A stretch of 64,000 nucleotides of DNA from Archilochus colubris (lineage: Eukaryota > Chordata > Aves > Apodiformes > Trochilidae): assembly GCA_023079485.1 (NCBI GenBank), contig CM041084.1, positions 8,926,609 to 8,990,608 of the forward strand, read 5' to 3'. The notes below the pieces were generated by a model. The model was given only the letters and a program-made list of their open reading frames with translations. It searched no databases and was not told the DNA's origin. The translations under genes and the position numbers were made by a program. Below are positions 13,481-26,980 of this stretch, in pieces; positions within the stretch are counted from its first letter, which is position 1, and every line of letters begins with the position of its first letter.

Positions 13481-16242
13481 AGGCAACGTGAGGGAGTCTG
13501 GGAATGTTCCAGTCTAGTTGATCCTCCTTGAACTCAATCTTCTCTGTAAATTCATGAGAATTTAGTTTGAAAGATAGCACTTAAAACTTGTGTTCCGCTT
13601 GTCTGGAGCAGCTTTCTGTCTTTGAGTGATTTCTGTTGATGAAATGCTGGGTTGGTTTTTGTTCAAGGGCTGCAGTACAAAGATGTGATCTCTAATTGTG
13701 CCCTCTATGTACACAAGAAATTCTTTGTTTCTGAGTTTGCAAGTAGACAATTGTCTAAATATACACACAAAACTATTAATCTAGGACACAGTGTAAATAA
13801 TAGATGGTGATTTAGCAAATTAAACAGACTTCTATCCATTATTCCAAGGAAGTTTCAAAAATAAGGCTCATCACTTTATGTTTGCTTACATCTATTGATA
13901 CATTATACAGGACATCCCTGCCAATTGTAACTCCAATTATATTCACTTCCCAGACTCTGGCTGATTTTCTTGGTTAAAAGCAAGTATTTGTTAAAATTTA
14001 GAGTTAGAAATAATCTTCGACTGTCCAATGTATGCCTTGTAGTTCTAAATGGATGCAGAACTTCCTTCAGCTTTAGTGTGACCACCATTTCACCCTCGTT
14101 CTTTTGATTTTTATGAAGATACAGAGGAGGCATTTGCAGGCAGAATCACACCATGGGTGTAAGAGGTCAGAAATATCCCCACTCTTTCTCCTCCTGAAAT
14201 TCAGAGCTTCAGAAGGAAGATTTTCTAGTTATTTACTGGAACAGGAGAGGACCATTTTTAAACGATTTTTGCAGACTTGCAGTAGGGAGCACAAAACCTT
14301 TGAGATGTTTCTTGGGAAAAAGATGTCTGACTTTACAGCTACTCCCTGCACAGCACTAGATTGGACCTGACAGACAATTTTACTACTCATTTGGCTTTTT
14401 TTCTTCAAGTATTCCCACTTATCTTCAGCCACCTTTTCTTCTCCAGATGCTGAAAGGGCTTGAAAGGATCTGTATCTGCCAAGATGAACTTTATGTGAGG
14501 CTTTGGCTTGTGAGTGTTTAGTGCTGTTCCCCTCTTCTGACTTGGTCCAGAGAGAACAGTACAGCTGAAGATGAGGCTTATCTCTAGAAGTAATATTTTT
14601 TATTACAAACACAGCTGGAAAAAATAGGCAACTGTTTGGTATGCCAGAACCAGTCCCTAGAGAAATCTAATTCTTTCAGAGACATCTATAGAAATTAGGT
14701 CTCAAAAAAAAAAAAACAAACCTGTACTTAAAAAGTGTCACACTTAATGTTTGTCCTGAACAGATAGGTTCCTACCTTTCATCATCCTATTTAAAGACCT
14801 AAGCAGTAAATTGGTGTTGCAACCACGGTGTGAGGATCAAAAAGTGTTGTTGGCAGAACAAACCAGAGCTAAGAACTGAGGAACCCAGAAAGTCCCTTCA
14901 AAGTAGAAAAATGGGAACAGAGATTAGGCCAGCAATCAGTATATTAAAATATACATACTAATACCAAGAGAAGGGAGTAGCATGGTTGGAGTTGAAGCCA
15001 CAGTCAAACAGCAAGTTGATCCAGGCAAGAAGGAGGAACCACAGGACACAGATGGAAAAGTGAATCAGCTTGGGGAAGAAGAAACAGTGAAAAACATAAA
15101 AACCAAGAGAATTAACTAAGCTATCATAACTATGTACATTAATATTATTTATTGGGCAGTCATTTCAATGTCTTATATTTGGTAAGCTGAACATAGCAAG
15201 AATTGTATTATAACTTGAGAAAGCCAGATCAGTCAGTCTTGGATCTGAACTCAACTTGAAGTATTGCTGACTGGCTTTTGTTTCTATTCATACCTTCCTT
15301 CTCTCTTCTGTTAGTCTTTTTTTAATAAAAAAGCATGATTTGTTTTTGTTCCAAATACTTCCAGTCTGTATCTCCATTGTGTTCACCCAGTAACTCTAAC
15401 TGCCCTGCTAAATGCTATATCATAACATAACATATATAATATTTTTTTAAAGAGCCAAGGCAAAGAAATTTAAAAATGAGAATGTTGGCACAAAAAAATG
15501 GATGTAAACTAGTTCCCTATAGACCCACGTAGGCATGTGCTCAATTTTATATATATATATATTTACCCATATATTGACAAATCTATGCTCCCAAAACCAG
15601 AACAATGCATCAAAGTAATAGAGTTTTGAACAAGCATTTGAAACAAGCATTTGAGTAAAATATCTCCACTATTCTTAACATAGATCTTTGCCTGTTTATA
15701 AATAGTTTAGTGAGATTGCTCTCAATAACCAAGGAACTGGGTTCAATAATAAATAAAATCCCTTTTAGTCCTTCAGTTTGTTTCACTGCTAAGAACCTGG
15801 AGTCAGAAGACCCAAGTAGAGAGTATGCAGAGGCATTAACTGCAGAAGCATAACTCATGCCACAAATCTAGAACAGCTTCAGTTCCATATCCAGGCAGCA
15901 TGAAGTGACTAAAAGTTTGGTTTGCTTCCATTCACCTCCACTGTGATTTTCATTTCCCACCATGAGGATTCAAAACACTCTTCAAACCAAAGAAAACCAA
16001 CAAAACAACAAGCACACCACGTTGCAGGTTAACCTTGGTTAGAAATGAGATGTAAGGAAATTCTCAAGGATATGTGGGTGCACATAAAAGTCAAAATTCA
16101 CCTGCTATACCAATCTGAACCAGCCCAGGGATATCTGCTCCAAGCTCTTTATCCATGGCTGATTTGGCCTATTCCTCAAGTAGTTATTTATTGTTAAGGC
16201 TCCTATGCTCCTGCTAAGGTCAATATTGTTACAGTCCAAGAA

Positions 16243-16350
16243 TCAAAACCCAAACCGAACAAACAAAATAAATAAAAAATATTTTAAAACCCCCAAACAA
16301 ACAAAAAAACCCAAACAAAATCCCAAACAAACAAATGAAACAACAAAAAA
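16243..16350 (+). repeat. A-rich (AAAC)n simple repeat
   Basis: The block consists of AAAC/CAAA units with interruptions of CCCC and AAATAAATAA. It is low-complexity sequence; open frames on either strand here are artefacts of composition. Confidence 0.85.
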
Positions 16351-19300
16351 ACCCATGCCACCAGAAATCACAGACACTTTCCTCCATCTATGCCTGTTTG
16401 GAGACCTAAAATTAGTGTTTGAATCAGTCAGCATCAGAAATGTGTTCAGCTAAAGTGGATGGATCAAAAGAGTGAAAACTCACTACTTTTGATGCTGTGT
16501 TCAATATCTGATTAAATGTGTATTCAAATAATATTTCTGATTTGAATTTTATTGCCTTCAGCTTCTATGGTTTTTGCTCTGCTGTTCCTAGCTAAGAATT
16601 TCAGTACTTGATATTTCCTGTTAATCACAATCCACTAAAACCCCCCCTTTACAGCAGTTAAAAATATTTATCTGACTTTAGTTTTTAAAACTAAAGTTTT
16701 AACCAAAATTTTTTCTCAACCATGACCTCAAAATTTTTTTCTCTCCTGCATCGTCTCCAGACTTTTAAAAAGTAGGCAAAAGAGTTAAAAACAGTATTCT
16801 CATCTCATTTTCAGCAAAGCTATGAACAGATATAAAATCACCTATTTATTTTATGTTATTTCAGACCTTTTTAGTCATTACAGAAGCACACAGCTTCAGA
16901 GGGAAAAAACATTATTACTTCCCAGCAGCAAACAAGATGTGCAATTGAAGAAACTCGTGTCTACTGCTGTCTTTCTGCTGTCAGAGTCTGGCTGCAGGTA
17001 AAAGGTTTCCTTGTGGCAGGCCCAAGTTAAGATTAATGGCTCTGTCTTTGGTTTGGGTTGCCACATCCATTTATTTGCTTATAGAGAGCAAAGCCAGTTT
17101 TAGGAACATTGTCATTCAAATACCACAGCAATAATTTCCTTGAGGTGGAAGACAGTGGCTACCTCTGAACTTTGCTGGTATCAACCAGCAGCAATGCTTA
17201 TGTTCTGGATCATCATTTTCCAGATACAGCCCCAGTTTTGTATACAGGACTTTGATTCCTTGTTCTTGGTCCATCCATGGACATATGACTGAATTCAAGC
17301 CTCTTCTGTTTCCTGTCTCCCAAACATTTCAAGACAGCTCTGTATGATTAGCTCATCTTTGCAATTTCCTGTATTTGCCAATGTTTTCTTTGTCATCTGC
17401 CAGTAATATCAGCAGTGATTTGTTGGTTAGAATAAATACATCCTTTAAAAACAGTCATTTTCAAGCCTGTTTTTTAATAAAAATCAAATTGTCTTTTTTT
17501 TTTCTCTCACCTTTGGATATTTCCTTACATATTAAATACATATAACTCTTATTTTACTGGTTGAAAGTGTCATGTTTGCCCATATGGAGTATGAGCTTGC
17601 CAAGATCACACATTGGTTCCATGGCAACATCATAATAGGATCCAAAAGAGTTATTTGAGAGTCAAGCCAATATTTTTTATGTTAGCAAATAATCATTAGA
17701 AGCTTTTATGTTGTTTTACCATTGGTTGAATAATAGCAGCAGCACACATCTCCAAACCCAAAGTGTCACAAGTAAATTTTTGCTTTCACAGAACAGATGT
17801 TTTATTTGCCCCTGTGCTTTCTCTTCAGTCTGTGTAAGCTGATGTGCTCTGTAAGGACATTCCTGAAGTGCTTTTGTCATGCCATGTAAAGAAACTCCAG
17901 TCCCTGCTCCACTTTGATTTGTTGCATACACAGCACTTCAGCATTACACTTTCACACCATGCTGCACAGGCTATAGGGTGCACATGCTGCACCCATCACT
18001 ACATCTGGGCTTTCTCAACGAGTTTTGTTGGTTGCTTACCTTTCATTGTTTCTCTGCTCTTTTTGAATATTCTCCTTTGGTTTCTAAAAAAAATAAAATA
18101 ATCTATCAAGTATTAAACTACAACCATTTTTCAGTCTGGTTTATGAAATCACACTGTATAAATTTAGTCTTTGAAAGTGAGCCATGCACCTTTTATGAAG
18201 GACTTTTATCCAAAATGCTAGAAATTTTAAAGGAAATAAATCATCTTAATTTCAAAAATTAATAGGGGCAAGATTTATTCTTAAATCATGGATACTCCTT
18301 TCTAATTAAATTCAAATGTGTTTAATGCATCTCAGGAGTGCTAAGCTAATAAGCAGTTCTTTTCTGGAACTTAACATTCTTGATCCCTGTCAATAATTAT
18401 ATTGGGTGACTAATAAAATATGATGCCAGGCATTTTTAAAATCTTTATCTTCCTCTTCTGTCTCATTAGCAAAATGAATAGGTTTGCTCCAAAGGCACCA
18501 CCTAATCTGGAGATATCAATGTTGTTCAAGGACATTGCAAATAAATTTCAGCAGATATTCCTTCATGCACCACTCATATATAAAATGCACTTTTAAAACA
18601 TCTGGCCTTTGCCATGCTAAGGTTTCTCTTTCCTGTTAAAGCTTATTGTTAGCATTGACAGCTGTCAAGTCCTGTCAAGTCTCCTGATCAGAAGAACTTC
18701 ATGCAGTTACCTCATCAAATCCCTGGGATGACCAAATCCCTGGTCCTGTGGCCTTCATATGAAAGCAAAAGCCATCCCTTGTGACTTTAAATATTTAGGT
18801 GTATCTAAATATTCATATAGATGACTGGGGAGATTTCATACTGTCTTGAAGTTGGGAAGATGGAAGAAGAAATCGGTTGTGATTCATTCAACTCCTTAAA
18901 ATATTTTCATCTTCCTACTTTGAGTTCCTTTGATGTTTAAATTCAAATTATACCCACCCTGCCAGTGATGACAACAGCAGAGATATCCCATGCTGAATGT
19001 TACATATATGTCTATGCTACAAGCCTCAAATTCCCTCTCTGTGGCCTAAAGAACAGACTAACTGAATCAAAAACTGTTTCAGATATTCATGATATAAAAT
19101 TTATCACATAATTTGGCACTTGTGAAGTAATCCTGCAGCAGTGGCTGTACTACTGAAAGTTTCCCACATCTAATTGATTTTTTTTTTTTTTTTTGTTACT
19201 GCAGGCTGGTAACCTCCACGGAGCTGCTGAAAAACCCAAGTGAGGATTTCATTTTAGCACCTCATGAAAGGACCTGAGCAGTCAGGCTATAGCACTGATC

Positions 19301-21776
19301 CTGCCCAGCTTTGTTGTTGCTCAATTTGCTCCTACTATCACTTCAGCAGTATTGACACAGCAATACATGGTGGGACAGGCCTGTGGGAAATAACCTAGCA
19401 AAAATAAAAAATGTAATTGGGATTAGTTCCCTGAGCCAGTTCATTATGTGTTCCTACAGCAGAAGGAATGGTACAGCTGAGCAGAGGGAGCTCCAACCAC
19501 ACCTTACAGAGAGAGATGCTCACAAACTACACTGCACACTCGAAGCAATCACAAATATGCTCTTCTGCCTTACCAATGCCAGTTTTAGTACTGAGAGTAA
19601 TAGAAAATGTAAGGAATTATATTGTCCATCTGCTCTGCATATACACAACCCTCATAAAGGATTGAGTCAAGAAATAATTATAGACAATAATTTTCAGACA
19701 GTGTTTCCTGCCCTATGTTATGAAATAAATTCTCATGCACAAGGTCACTGGGACAAGTTTATTGCGTTTTTGGAAGAGTTTGTTTAAAGATTCACTCATA
19801 CAGTTGACTTTAAAGTGTATGTTTTCAAATGGTTAAATTAATTTCTATGCATACTTATTCATAATATGTCTGTGCATTTATATATCTATTTATACATGTG
19901 TGTGCTTGTTTTTATTTCTACTTAAAGTTCTCTGAAATACAGTTACCTTGACACTGTATTAAAATAAGCTGATATGGAAGACAGAATTGCATAGTGACCT
20001 GTATAGAGTTTCTTTACAAGAGCCAAAATATATGACTTTGTATGATGAGTTAATTTGAATGAAGGTACTGGTATTATCCCTTTTTTTTTTTTTTTTTTTT
20101 TACAAAATCTCTGTCTATTGACTTTTCTAAAAATAAGGGGTTTGACTTTACAAAGAAGCAGCAGCTTAAAGTATTTGCATATGAGTTAGTGTGGGAATGT
20201 ATATGAAAAAAAATAGTCTAATTACTGCTGGAGTGTCTCGTCAGTTCATTATTATGCAGTTTATATGTTATTTGCTTAAGAAGAGTATTGAAGTATTGAA
20301 GTCTGTGCCCCAAATAAACTCCTTGTTTTAATATGGAGGAAAGATTTAAATGGCTGCTTAAATTAAATACTATAATAAGTTTAGTACTGGAAACTGAAAA
20401 AACATTATTATACAAAAATCTGGAATATACATAAACTAAAGCATTATCTTTGTTATCTTCCTCTCTTAGATGAATCGCTGCATGCACAAAGCCACATATC
20501 CCAAATCAATATCTTAAGTGAAGTTATATTCTGGGAAAAAAAAAAAAAAGTGGGAGTTTTGACTACATAGAAATATTATACAAGAACTTCACAATGTGAC
20601 CTGTAGTTTTTACTGAAATAAATTAATGGATGGTGTGCAGATGCCAAGGTTAAACAGAGCAATAACAAAACATTAGTAAGCACTTTTAATGTAATTAAAT
20701 TTTTGATGTATTGCAATCCTTAGTGTGTCATTATTTCTGAAGGAACTGGAGAGCAATACTGGACCACACCCTTATTCAGCTTCATTACTAATGCATAAAA
20801 TATAGCATTGTTTTGAAATTCTACTACAGAACACAAGTGTGTAATCCATCACCAGTTACCATGGCAAGATTTTTCTCATCTAATAAGCATTCCTAGTAAT
20901 TACTGAATAAAAGGACAATCCTGAGTATGGTCAGTCCAGAAGGTAAGCAAGCATCAAAATGTGCTATAAAGTATCTCTATTTCCAAGTAACCTTGAATCT
21001 CTGCTTCCTCATTGCTGGGGGCTGGGATTGTTCCATGGCTACATTCCCAGTCCACATCAAGGGGCTGCTGGTAACATCAATCTTAAACAGTGGCCTTTAA
21101 AACAATTTTTGATGATGGTCTGGAACAGGCCTAATAATTCTGCTCAATCACCTCTGTTTCTACACAAAAACTGGAACCTCAGCTGACTTCTAATTTTTCA
21201 TTCTTGTGAAATCCAGCCACAGGCTTTCTGGCTGCCATCAAACTTCTAGAATCACAATTACATAAAATACGTCAGACGCCCCATGACACCAAATCATCTT
21301 TATTGTATGGAAGTTCAGTCTCAATTTAGGGTAGAATAAATTTCATTTGACTCAGAGGCCAGTACTTGGGAAGAAAAATGAGAAGTGTGTCGTTTGCATA
21401 TTCAAATATGCAAATTGGATGCATCCAATTTGCGTTATTTGTCTCCTAATGAGAATGACCTTTTCTGCTGATGGGAAAAAGCAATTGAACCGGGCATATG
21501 AAAGGTACAGAAGAAAAAGAAATCCTAAAACTCCAGCCAAACCAGGACAACTGCTTGCTTCTATGAATAAAAAAAATTCATCAAGGTCATACTGAACTGT
21601 AAACCCCAGTGCTCTTTCATCTTTAGGGACAGCCAGGCTAGGCTTAGTATCTGAATTTTGCTGCTCAGATGTATCTCTCATAACACTTCTTGCCTAGAAC
21701 CCTTCCTCTTCCTTTAAAAAGAAGGTATCAACATTTCTCCCCCCAACTAATGTGGCTCAGGTTAACACCATCTTTA

Positions 21777-21915
21777 TAATTATTTTACAGAACAAAATTC
21801 AAAGCTTCAAAATGCAAAGTCTTAGAGACTTGCCCAAGGCTCCGAAGAGGATGTGACTATGTCAGGATTGGAACTCGTTTGCATCTGGTCCTTGGTCTTG
21901 TGTTCAAACACATTA
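21777..21915 (+). mobile_element. MIR-like ancient SINE fragment
   Basis: The order 'attttacagaac', 'gagacttgcccaagg', 'gtcaggattggaactcg' and 'catctggtccttgg' follows the core of MIR SINEs (TTTACAGATGAGG, GTGACTTGCCCAAGGTCAC, GGATTCGAACCC, then CTGACTCC). MIRs are amniote-wide tRNA-derived fossils, so a degraded copy is expected in birds. The call rests on remembered consensus and not on an alignment. Confidence 0.6.
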
Positions 21916-24900
21916 GATCAGGTTTCTCTCAGTACTGAAACTGAAATGGGAAGAAGCCACGATCAGTTTACAAAGCAGCATTAGGATCACATAACCAGTG
22001 TGGTTCTGCTTCTGGGAATGCCAAAGAAGGAAATGAGTCCTGTATATAGGCAGCTTAGCTGTGAAGAGGTAATGTCATAGCTACTGCCATGTATTACTGT
22101 CCATTTAATTATCCTCTCTACTGAAAAAAATCATGACTAGATATAGATATCACACTGTATATTTACATATAAGGACAAATTGCCAGCACACTTCCTTTCA
22201 AGCTTACTCTTTCACCTGTAGACCTCAAAACCAGGCAGCAATATAAGAAATAGGTCTTAAAACTGAAACCATTCACATACAGGGCTCGGGATAAATTTGC
22301 TGGGAATTTGAACAAACACCGTGGCATGGCTCAGAAGCAAGGGCACAGTTATTATTGGTGCTGTTTCTTTTTTATTACAGTGCTGCAGGAGCCCCCCTCA
22401 GTCATATATGAGGGCCCCCATATCATGAGGATTCATTTAGACACTTGATGAAAATATGGCACCTGCAGTTAAGAACTTAAACTGCAATTAGCAGATGAAG
22501 AATAAAACTGTCTCTATAGTTGATTTCTGTAATTGTAATATTCTAAATGATACTCACATGCACTCATTTAAAGTGTGTGTTTTCCCATGATTATGTACAG
22601 AAAGGTTAACACTGCAACTCTGAAAGTGCACCCAGACAAATGTGGATTGTCCTAAAATCAGATACCTTATGCTCACCACCAGTAAGCAAGGAGGAAATTT
22701 CCACCCAGAAAAAGAAAATACAGGCTGTACAGAACCAGCCAGCTCCCTGAGCATACACATCTGGATCCAGTTCTGCAGAGCTTTGCTCTTAATAGTAGCT
22801 TGTTAGTATGCTGGCTTTTGCAAAATTAATCAAGAAAACAAAAAAAAAAAGACAACTCTCTTTCATGAAAGCCAAGATAATTACACAAAAAAAGACTTTG
22901 GGGTTTGTTCCTGCTTTCACCTGTGCTTCCAAACTTTTTTCATGTTGGGCACAGGTGCAAATGACCAGACACCAGAAGGACCAGCTGTAGTTGTGAATTC
23001 TCCTTTAAAGCAGCATCGGAAAGAGATGCCCTACAACCAGGTGACCCGGACACAGTAATTATTGTCATCTGCTAATGGTGCAGTTTCAGAACTGATTTAG
23101 GGTGATCGTAGTCTGTGTTGTTGCCACTAGAAAGAAGAGATCTCTTTCCCACTGCTAGCTACCTCTTTCTGTGTCAGGAAATTAATCCAGCCCAACTGAA
23201 AAGCTTATCAGTTTCATGCAGATCAAATTTGGGATTTGGTGAAGGGAGGGTGAGGAAACACATTACACACACAGCAGGTCAAGGTTGTCCTGGAGTAGCC
23301 GCCAAACTGCAGGTTTGAAAGATGGTGATAGCCTGAAAGGGGTGGTAGCAGGGGTAGGAGGAGATTAGGGTGGGTTTAGTGTCACATTGGTACCAGACTC
23401 AAATGAAGCTGTTCAAGCTCACATCTATGTGGGTTTGTTTTACTGCCTTGTCTTTTGCATACAAGGCACCTAACTTGGTATCTACAATGGAGGTGCCTGC
23501 ATCTCAGCCAGCTGTGCAAGGCTCCTTTTTAAACCAGTGCAGGTTTAGTCTCTGGGGTAATAAAGTCTGAGGTGCTCTCTGTCTCATCCTGAAGTAGAAG
23601 CCTCGGGTGGATTAGGTGAATTTTTTCTCTAAAAGCAACTATTTCTTTCCATTTGTATCTAAGCAGAGAGCAGAGTCACTGACTCTGCTGTAGTGTCTGC
23701 CTAAACTGAGGGAGAACTGTCTTGTCTTTCAGGGTTAAAACAGTGTTGCTGTTCCAAAGTCCTTTGTGAGAACTGTTTTTAACTATAGATATGGTGTGCA
23801 CAGTTTACTGCTGCCTTCAAGTTATGATCAGGTAAGTAAGGTTTCTTTTACCAAAAAAAAAAAAAAAAATTAAAAAGTTACGTATTAGAAGAACTGAGAC
23901 TGAGACATGGAATGGTGACCAACACATGTAAATGTGTTATCATTGTTATAGTACAAGTTATCAGACCCAAAGTTTGCTGGCATCCTGGAAAGACCTCCAA
24001 ATTGTATTTGGCTCAGAGAAGTATCATATTTTGCATGTTCAAGAGAGCCTTAGAGAAAATACAGTAAGAGTTTTAACTGCTAGAAGCACCCCACTGAGCT
24101 AGAAAAAGCTGCTGGAAATTAATTGTCCCTGAAAACAATTAACTTGCACTGTTTAAAACAAAAAATGCTAGCAATGGGTTGAACAGTTAACACTGCACAC
24201 TACTACTGGTGCAATTAATCCAGTGTCAGTGGAACAATACGTATTCTTGCCAGTGTTTTCACTTTTTATAGACAAATGAACAAATAAAAGGTGATTTTAA
24301 CAAAGTAAAATTTGCAACTGTAAATTTTAGGAGAATTGTTTGTTGAATTGAAGCATTCATAGATATTTAATCTGGTGTGTCAATCCTACTTGCAAGTATT
24401 TTTTTTTTAAGTTTCCCTATCAGAATAAAGAAATTGTTCATAAAAATAAATACTGATATTCAGGGAATAAAATTATTATTCTAAATGTGAAAGCTAAGCA
24501 ATTAACAACAAAGGAGAACAGAGAGGGAAAAGTAAATGTTCCTTGTTAAGTATTTATGGTATTTTGATGAAAACTGCCTTATAAATGACAAAATAATACC
24601 AGTGTTCCTTAGGTAAGATCAGCATTCAGCATGAACTTTCCTACATTTCTTGGCACAGAAATTTTGATTATATAAATTCCTTATAGGAAATGCAAAGTGC
24701 CATAATACAGGAATTTGATCAATAATGCTATCCTGACTTGCAATTGTGGGTTTTTCTTAAACTGTGATGTGCACAAAGCACTACTTTAAAAGCTCGTTTT
24801 AGTTGCAACCTACCTCTTCCTTTCAATAACAAGCCTTATATTTGCTTACATCTGCTTACATTTTTTCAGTCATCCCTGTGCCACGTGTTAGATAATCTCC

Positions 24901-25690
24901 TGATAGTGTAAAACTAAAAATGCTAATGGATTGGGGAAATGGGTTTCTGCTTTCATCCAGCATATCTGTCTTTTTTATGCTTGTCTTTTGGATCATTTAT
25001 CTAAATAATAACCCTTAGTACCCACACCTTCCTTCCAATGAACTAAAAGACATTAATGATTAAAGTCAATGAATACATCTACCCCCTTCTCTAGTTTTGC
25101 CAGCTGAGGTTTCCACCTTCAGCTGCTTCTTTTTGGGGGGAGAAGGGGAGCCACAGACATTTCCTTGCAGAGCAGCTCATATGGTTATTGCCTAGTTTTT
25201 GTCCTTCAAACCAGCCTGAGTTAGCTTAAAATAACTGTAGATGTGTTTACATGAGTATCCCCAGCAGCACTGGCTGAAGGGACATTGATCTCAGGGACTG
25301 CAAGTAATTGCATGAAAATCTCAGCAAACAGCTTTTAAATCTGCAGTGGCATAACCAGAAAAGAGGCAGCAGTAATTTGTCCCCTTAAGGGAAGGTGCTG
25401 TGGGTGGTAACTTCCTCAGCAGGCAAACCTGGAGATCCAGGAGGTTTGATTTGCACAGCTTGACAGCTCAGAATGAGTGAAAGATTACTCATTTTGTACA
25501 AAACCAGCATGGAGAAGATTGATGGCCAGATAATGACTAGGTACAAAGATTGTGGAAATTCTGGAAGTGCCAGGACAGGGATTTTTCTAGAGTATTTGTG
25601 TAATTCAGTTTTCATTTTTCATCATGGCTGACTTAAGATGTGTAAGGATCAAGCTTTAAATTGTTCAGCACATACCCTCTGGGGAAGAAG

Positions 25691-26026
25691 GAAAGGATAA
25701 GAAAGGAAAGAAAAAAAGGATAAGAAAGGAAAGAAAAAAAGGATAAGAAAGGAAAGGAAAAAGGAAAGGAAAGGAAAGGAAAGGAAAGGAAAGGAAAGGA
25801 AAGGAAAGGAAAGGAAAGGAAAGGAAAGGAAAGGAAAGGAAAGAAGGAAAGGAAAGGAAAGGAAAGGAAAGGAAAGGAAAGGAAAGGAAAGGAAAGGAAA
25901 GGAAAGGAAAGGAAAGGAAAGGAAAGGAAAGGAAAGGAAAGGAAAGGAAAGGAAAGGAAAGGAAAGGAAAGGAAAGGAAAGGAAAGGAAAGGAAAGGAAA
26001 GGAAAGGAAAGGAAAGGAAAGGAAAA
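25691..26026 (+). repeat. Long (AAAGG)n pentanucleotide array
   Basis: About 280 bp of nearly perfect GGAAA units (one break near 25842) follow three copies of a 23-bp unit beginning GGATAAG (25695, 25718 and 25741). The plus strand is almost pure purine for more than 330 bp. Translating it backward yields only FPFLS repeats and is meaningless. Such tracts can form triplex (H-DNA) and are often length-variable. Confidence 0.97.
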
Positions 26027-26897
26027 AAGATTCAAACACTAAGGAAATCACTTTCCTCATATACCAGTATTTTCTGAATTAGATGAAACTGAAGAATATT
26101 TGAAGACCTAATGGCTTTGCACTGCCTTGAGACTTTGGAAAACCTTGAGAAGTGGAGTGGAGATAATACCTCAAGTAGATGGATGCCACGCTAGAGACTC
26201 TCAGACTCACAGCAGAGTCTTCAAGTAACTTGCAGCCTTCTGAGGCTCTCAGTGCTTAGAATAAATACCTTTTGGCACAAAGCTTCCAGTCTGCCTAGTC
26301 AAAAATATTTTGGCTCTAAAGCAATATTCTTGAGTGACTCAGTCTATTTTCTCCATTGATAAGAACAAAGAATGACCATAAGCTTAGCCTAAAAGTCTTT
26401 CTGGGGCTGCTTTGATATTTCCCATGGTGATAAACAGCACAATATTCTCAATAGCTGCAAATCACAAAAGAGCCAGAATCTACCTACGTGTATTATGCAG
26501 TCAGTAAATCACATTTTCATGGCATGTGGGAGGTGACCAGGAGACAATAGCAGATAGACAGCTAAAGGAACTATATTCCACTCATTCTGCTGAGGGGAAA
26601 AACACATAATTCATGAATATAATGTAATAGGAAAGGAAATCTGTTAACAAAGATTATCTCAGCAGGAAGCAAAAATTTACTGAAGCAACAATTCTATCTG
26701 AACTTTCATTTCCACTGAATCATGCCATTATGTTCAATTGAAATCTAAATGTGAAACCTGCCCTTTTGTCTTGTTCTCTGCTGTGGGATCACTGTCAAAA
26801 CAAGGAACAATTACAAAATGTTCCCTCAATTCAGAATTCCTGTTTGGTAAGTGACGCCCCTATAAGGCTGAGGTCTAAATGTGAAATCTGTAAAATG

Positions 26898-26980
26898 GAA
26901 ACTTTTCTTCCCTTTCTTTCTTTTCTTCCTTTTCTTTCTTCTCTTCCTTTTCTTCCTTTTCCTCTTTCTCCCCTCTTCAG
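26898..26980 (+). repeat. Polypyrimidine tract
   Basis: About 80 bases of almost pure C/T (CTTTTCTTCC-type units) stand on the plus strand, 0.9 kb right of the opposite-sense purine array. It is a simple repeat with no gene signature. Confidence 0.9.

Larger units (their letters stand above)
12821..25680. other. LMBR1-NOM1 intergenic interval, left part: no gene seen
   Basis: I see no exon structure, RNA gene or long conserved frame here. The left 500 bp are still GC-rich; the rest is AT-rich. It contains a CR1 remnant (13425-13480), an AAAC-type simple repeat (16243-16350), a MIR-like fossil (21777-21915), and homopolymer T or A runs (about 19179-19194, 20082-20101 and 23852-23868). Confidence 0.7.

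Noticed and set aside
19383..19787. 134-codon plus-strand frame in the LMBR1-NOM1 interval
   Set aside because: No family resemblance, weak start context and a stop soon after; a chance frame.
25649..26060. Minus-strand frames of FPFLS repeats
   Set aside because: Pure translation of the AAAGG array.
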